Origin: Clostridium estertheticum subsp. estertheticum
Lineage (GTDB): Bacteria; Bacillota; Clostridia; Clostridiales; Clostridiaceae
NCBI RefSeq assembly: GCF_001877035.1
Contig: NZ_CP015756.1
Coordinates: 797,001 to 861,000 of the forward strand
Length of the DNA: 64,000 bases
Reading direction: 5' to 3'
Every line of letters begins with the position of its first letter. The first letter of the stretch is position 1. The notes beneath the pieces were generated by a model. It saw only the letters and a program-made list of their open reading frames with translations, had not been told where the DNA came from and made no database searches. This document shows positions 63,687 through 64,000 of the stretch, in pieces. Made by a program: the position numbers and the translations under genes.

Positions 63687-64000
63687 TTACACCCCTTTAG
63701 AAAATTTTTTTGCTCTTTCTATTACATTTTTAATATTTAAATTTGGAGATACCGAATCGGCAACTTCTACGGTTAAACTAGCTGCTGCCTGAGTCAACAT
63801 CCCTACTCTTTTTAACGGTATTGCATTATCATACTGGAAACGTGCCCATGTAATAGTTGCCGTACTACAATCACCGGCTCCATTTACGCTCACTACATGT
63901 GAATCCAAGATTGGAATACAATCCACTCCTCCTTCTCTTGAACACAAGATTCCCTTTGCTCCTAAAGATATAAAGACATTTGTTACTCCTTTTTGATGTA
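63687..64000 (-). CDS. PfkB family kinase, C-terminal part (continues beyond the window)
   Basis: The frame is open to the window edge. It reads IKKGVTNVFISLGAKGILCS, SHVVSVNGAGDCSTATITW and NIKNVIERAKKFSKG. The intact GAGD motif carries the catalytic Asp, unlike the HTH-PfkB protein at 61635. With the downstream isomerase-like gene and a transporter remnant it suggests a nucleoside or sugar catabolic operon. The N-terminal two thirds lie outside. Confidence 0.88.
   Translation of the reverse strand, partial: HQKGVTNVFISLGAKGILCSREGGVDCIPILDSHVVSVNGAGDCSTATITWARFQYDNAIPLKRVGMLTQAAASLTVEVADSVSPNLNIKNVIERAKKFSKGV

Overview
The window is AT-rich DNA with clostridial features: strong AGGAGG-type ribosome binding sites, frequent TTG/GTG starts, ATGA operon overlaps, hairpin-plus-T-run terminators, and Firmicute-type families. 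It looks like a chromosomal segment of a Clostridium or close relative that is rich in accessory genes. I see no rRNA, tRNA, CRISPR array or intact insertion sequence.

Layout. (1) 1-3.5 kb: end of a sensor kinase, then an ABC ATPase and FtsX-type permease, a typical peptide-sensing or antimicrobial-peptide export set. (2) 4.3-12.8 kb: MarR and MATE efflux genes, a cupin/cytochrome-b5 fusion opposite a ferritin-like gene, an NmrA-type oxidoreductase with its MarR regulator, a nitroreductase, and an XRE/membrane protein pair. (3) 12.9-22.4 kb: a secreted bacteriocin-like protein, Phd/Doc toxin-antitoxin, an AraC regulator, a sugar acetyltransferase, a possible bacteriocin immunity gene, tryptophanase and a VOC protein. 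(4) 22.5-29.8 kb: XRE-DUF5680, a membrane-anchored J-like protein with a private Hsp70, and a niacin-type MFS transporter. (5) 29.9-41.6 kb: a gene graveyard with fragments of SDR, aminotransferase, epimerase, XRE, McrB and other genes beside a few intact genes (chemoreceptor, HAD phosphatase, ankyrin protein, ThpR, DUF4003). Several fragments exist in two or three copies across the window.

(6) 41.3-60.9 kb is a dense defence island: McrB remnant, HTH plus TumE-like toxin, a type I restriction-modification operon (half-HsdS, HsdM, HsdS, HsdR, zinc peptidase) with 13 tandem TAG triplets starting at the HsdM stop, a PD-(D/E)XK-DUF5655 protein beside a PLD-helicase-DUF3427 protein facing a Nudix hydrolase, a beta-class DNA methyltransferase divergent from an HNH nuclease, an XRE regulator, a zinc-finger protein with homing-endonuclease-associated repeats, and a candidate EVE-HNH nuclease. 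(7) 61-64 kb: a catabolic-looking locus with an HTH-PfkB protein that lacks the catalytic Asp, a PRA-isomerase-like TIM barrel, and the end of a second PfkB kinase.

The best candidates for something undescribed are the PD-(D/E)XK/PLD-helicase/Nudix module, the pair of related HNH nucleases with different N-terminal domains around a repeat-containing nuclease-like gene, and the HTH-pseudokinase. Starts were moved from the longest open frame to the codon with the best ribosome binding site where the sequence favoured it. All family names come from reading motifs; no database search was run.
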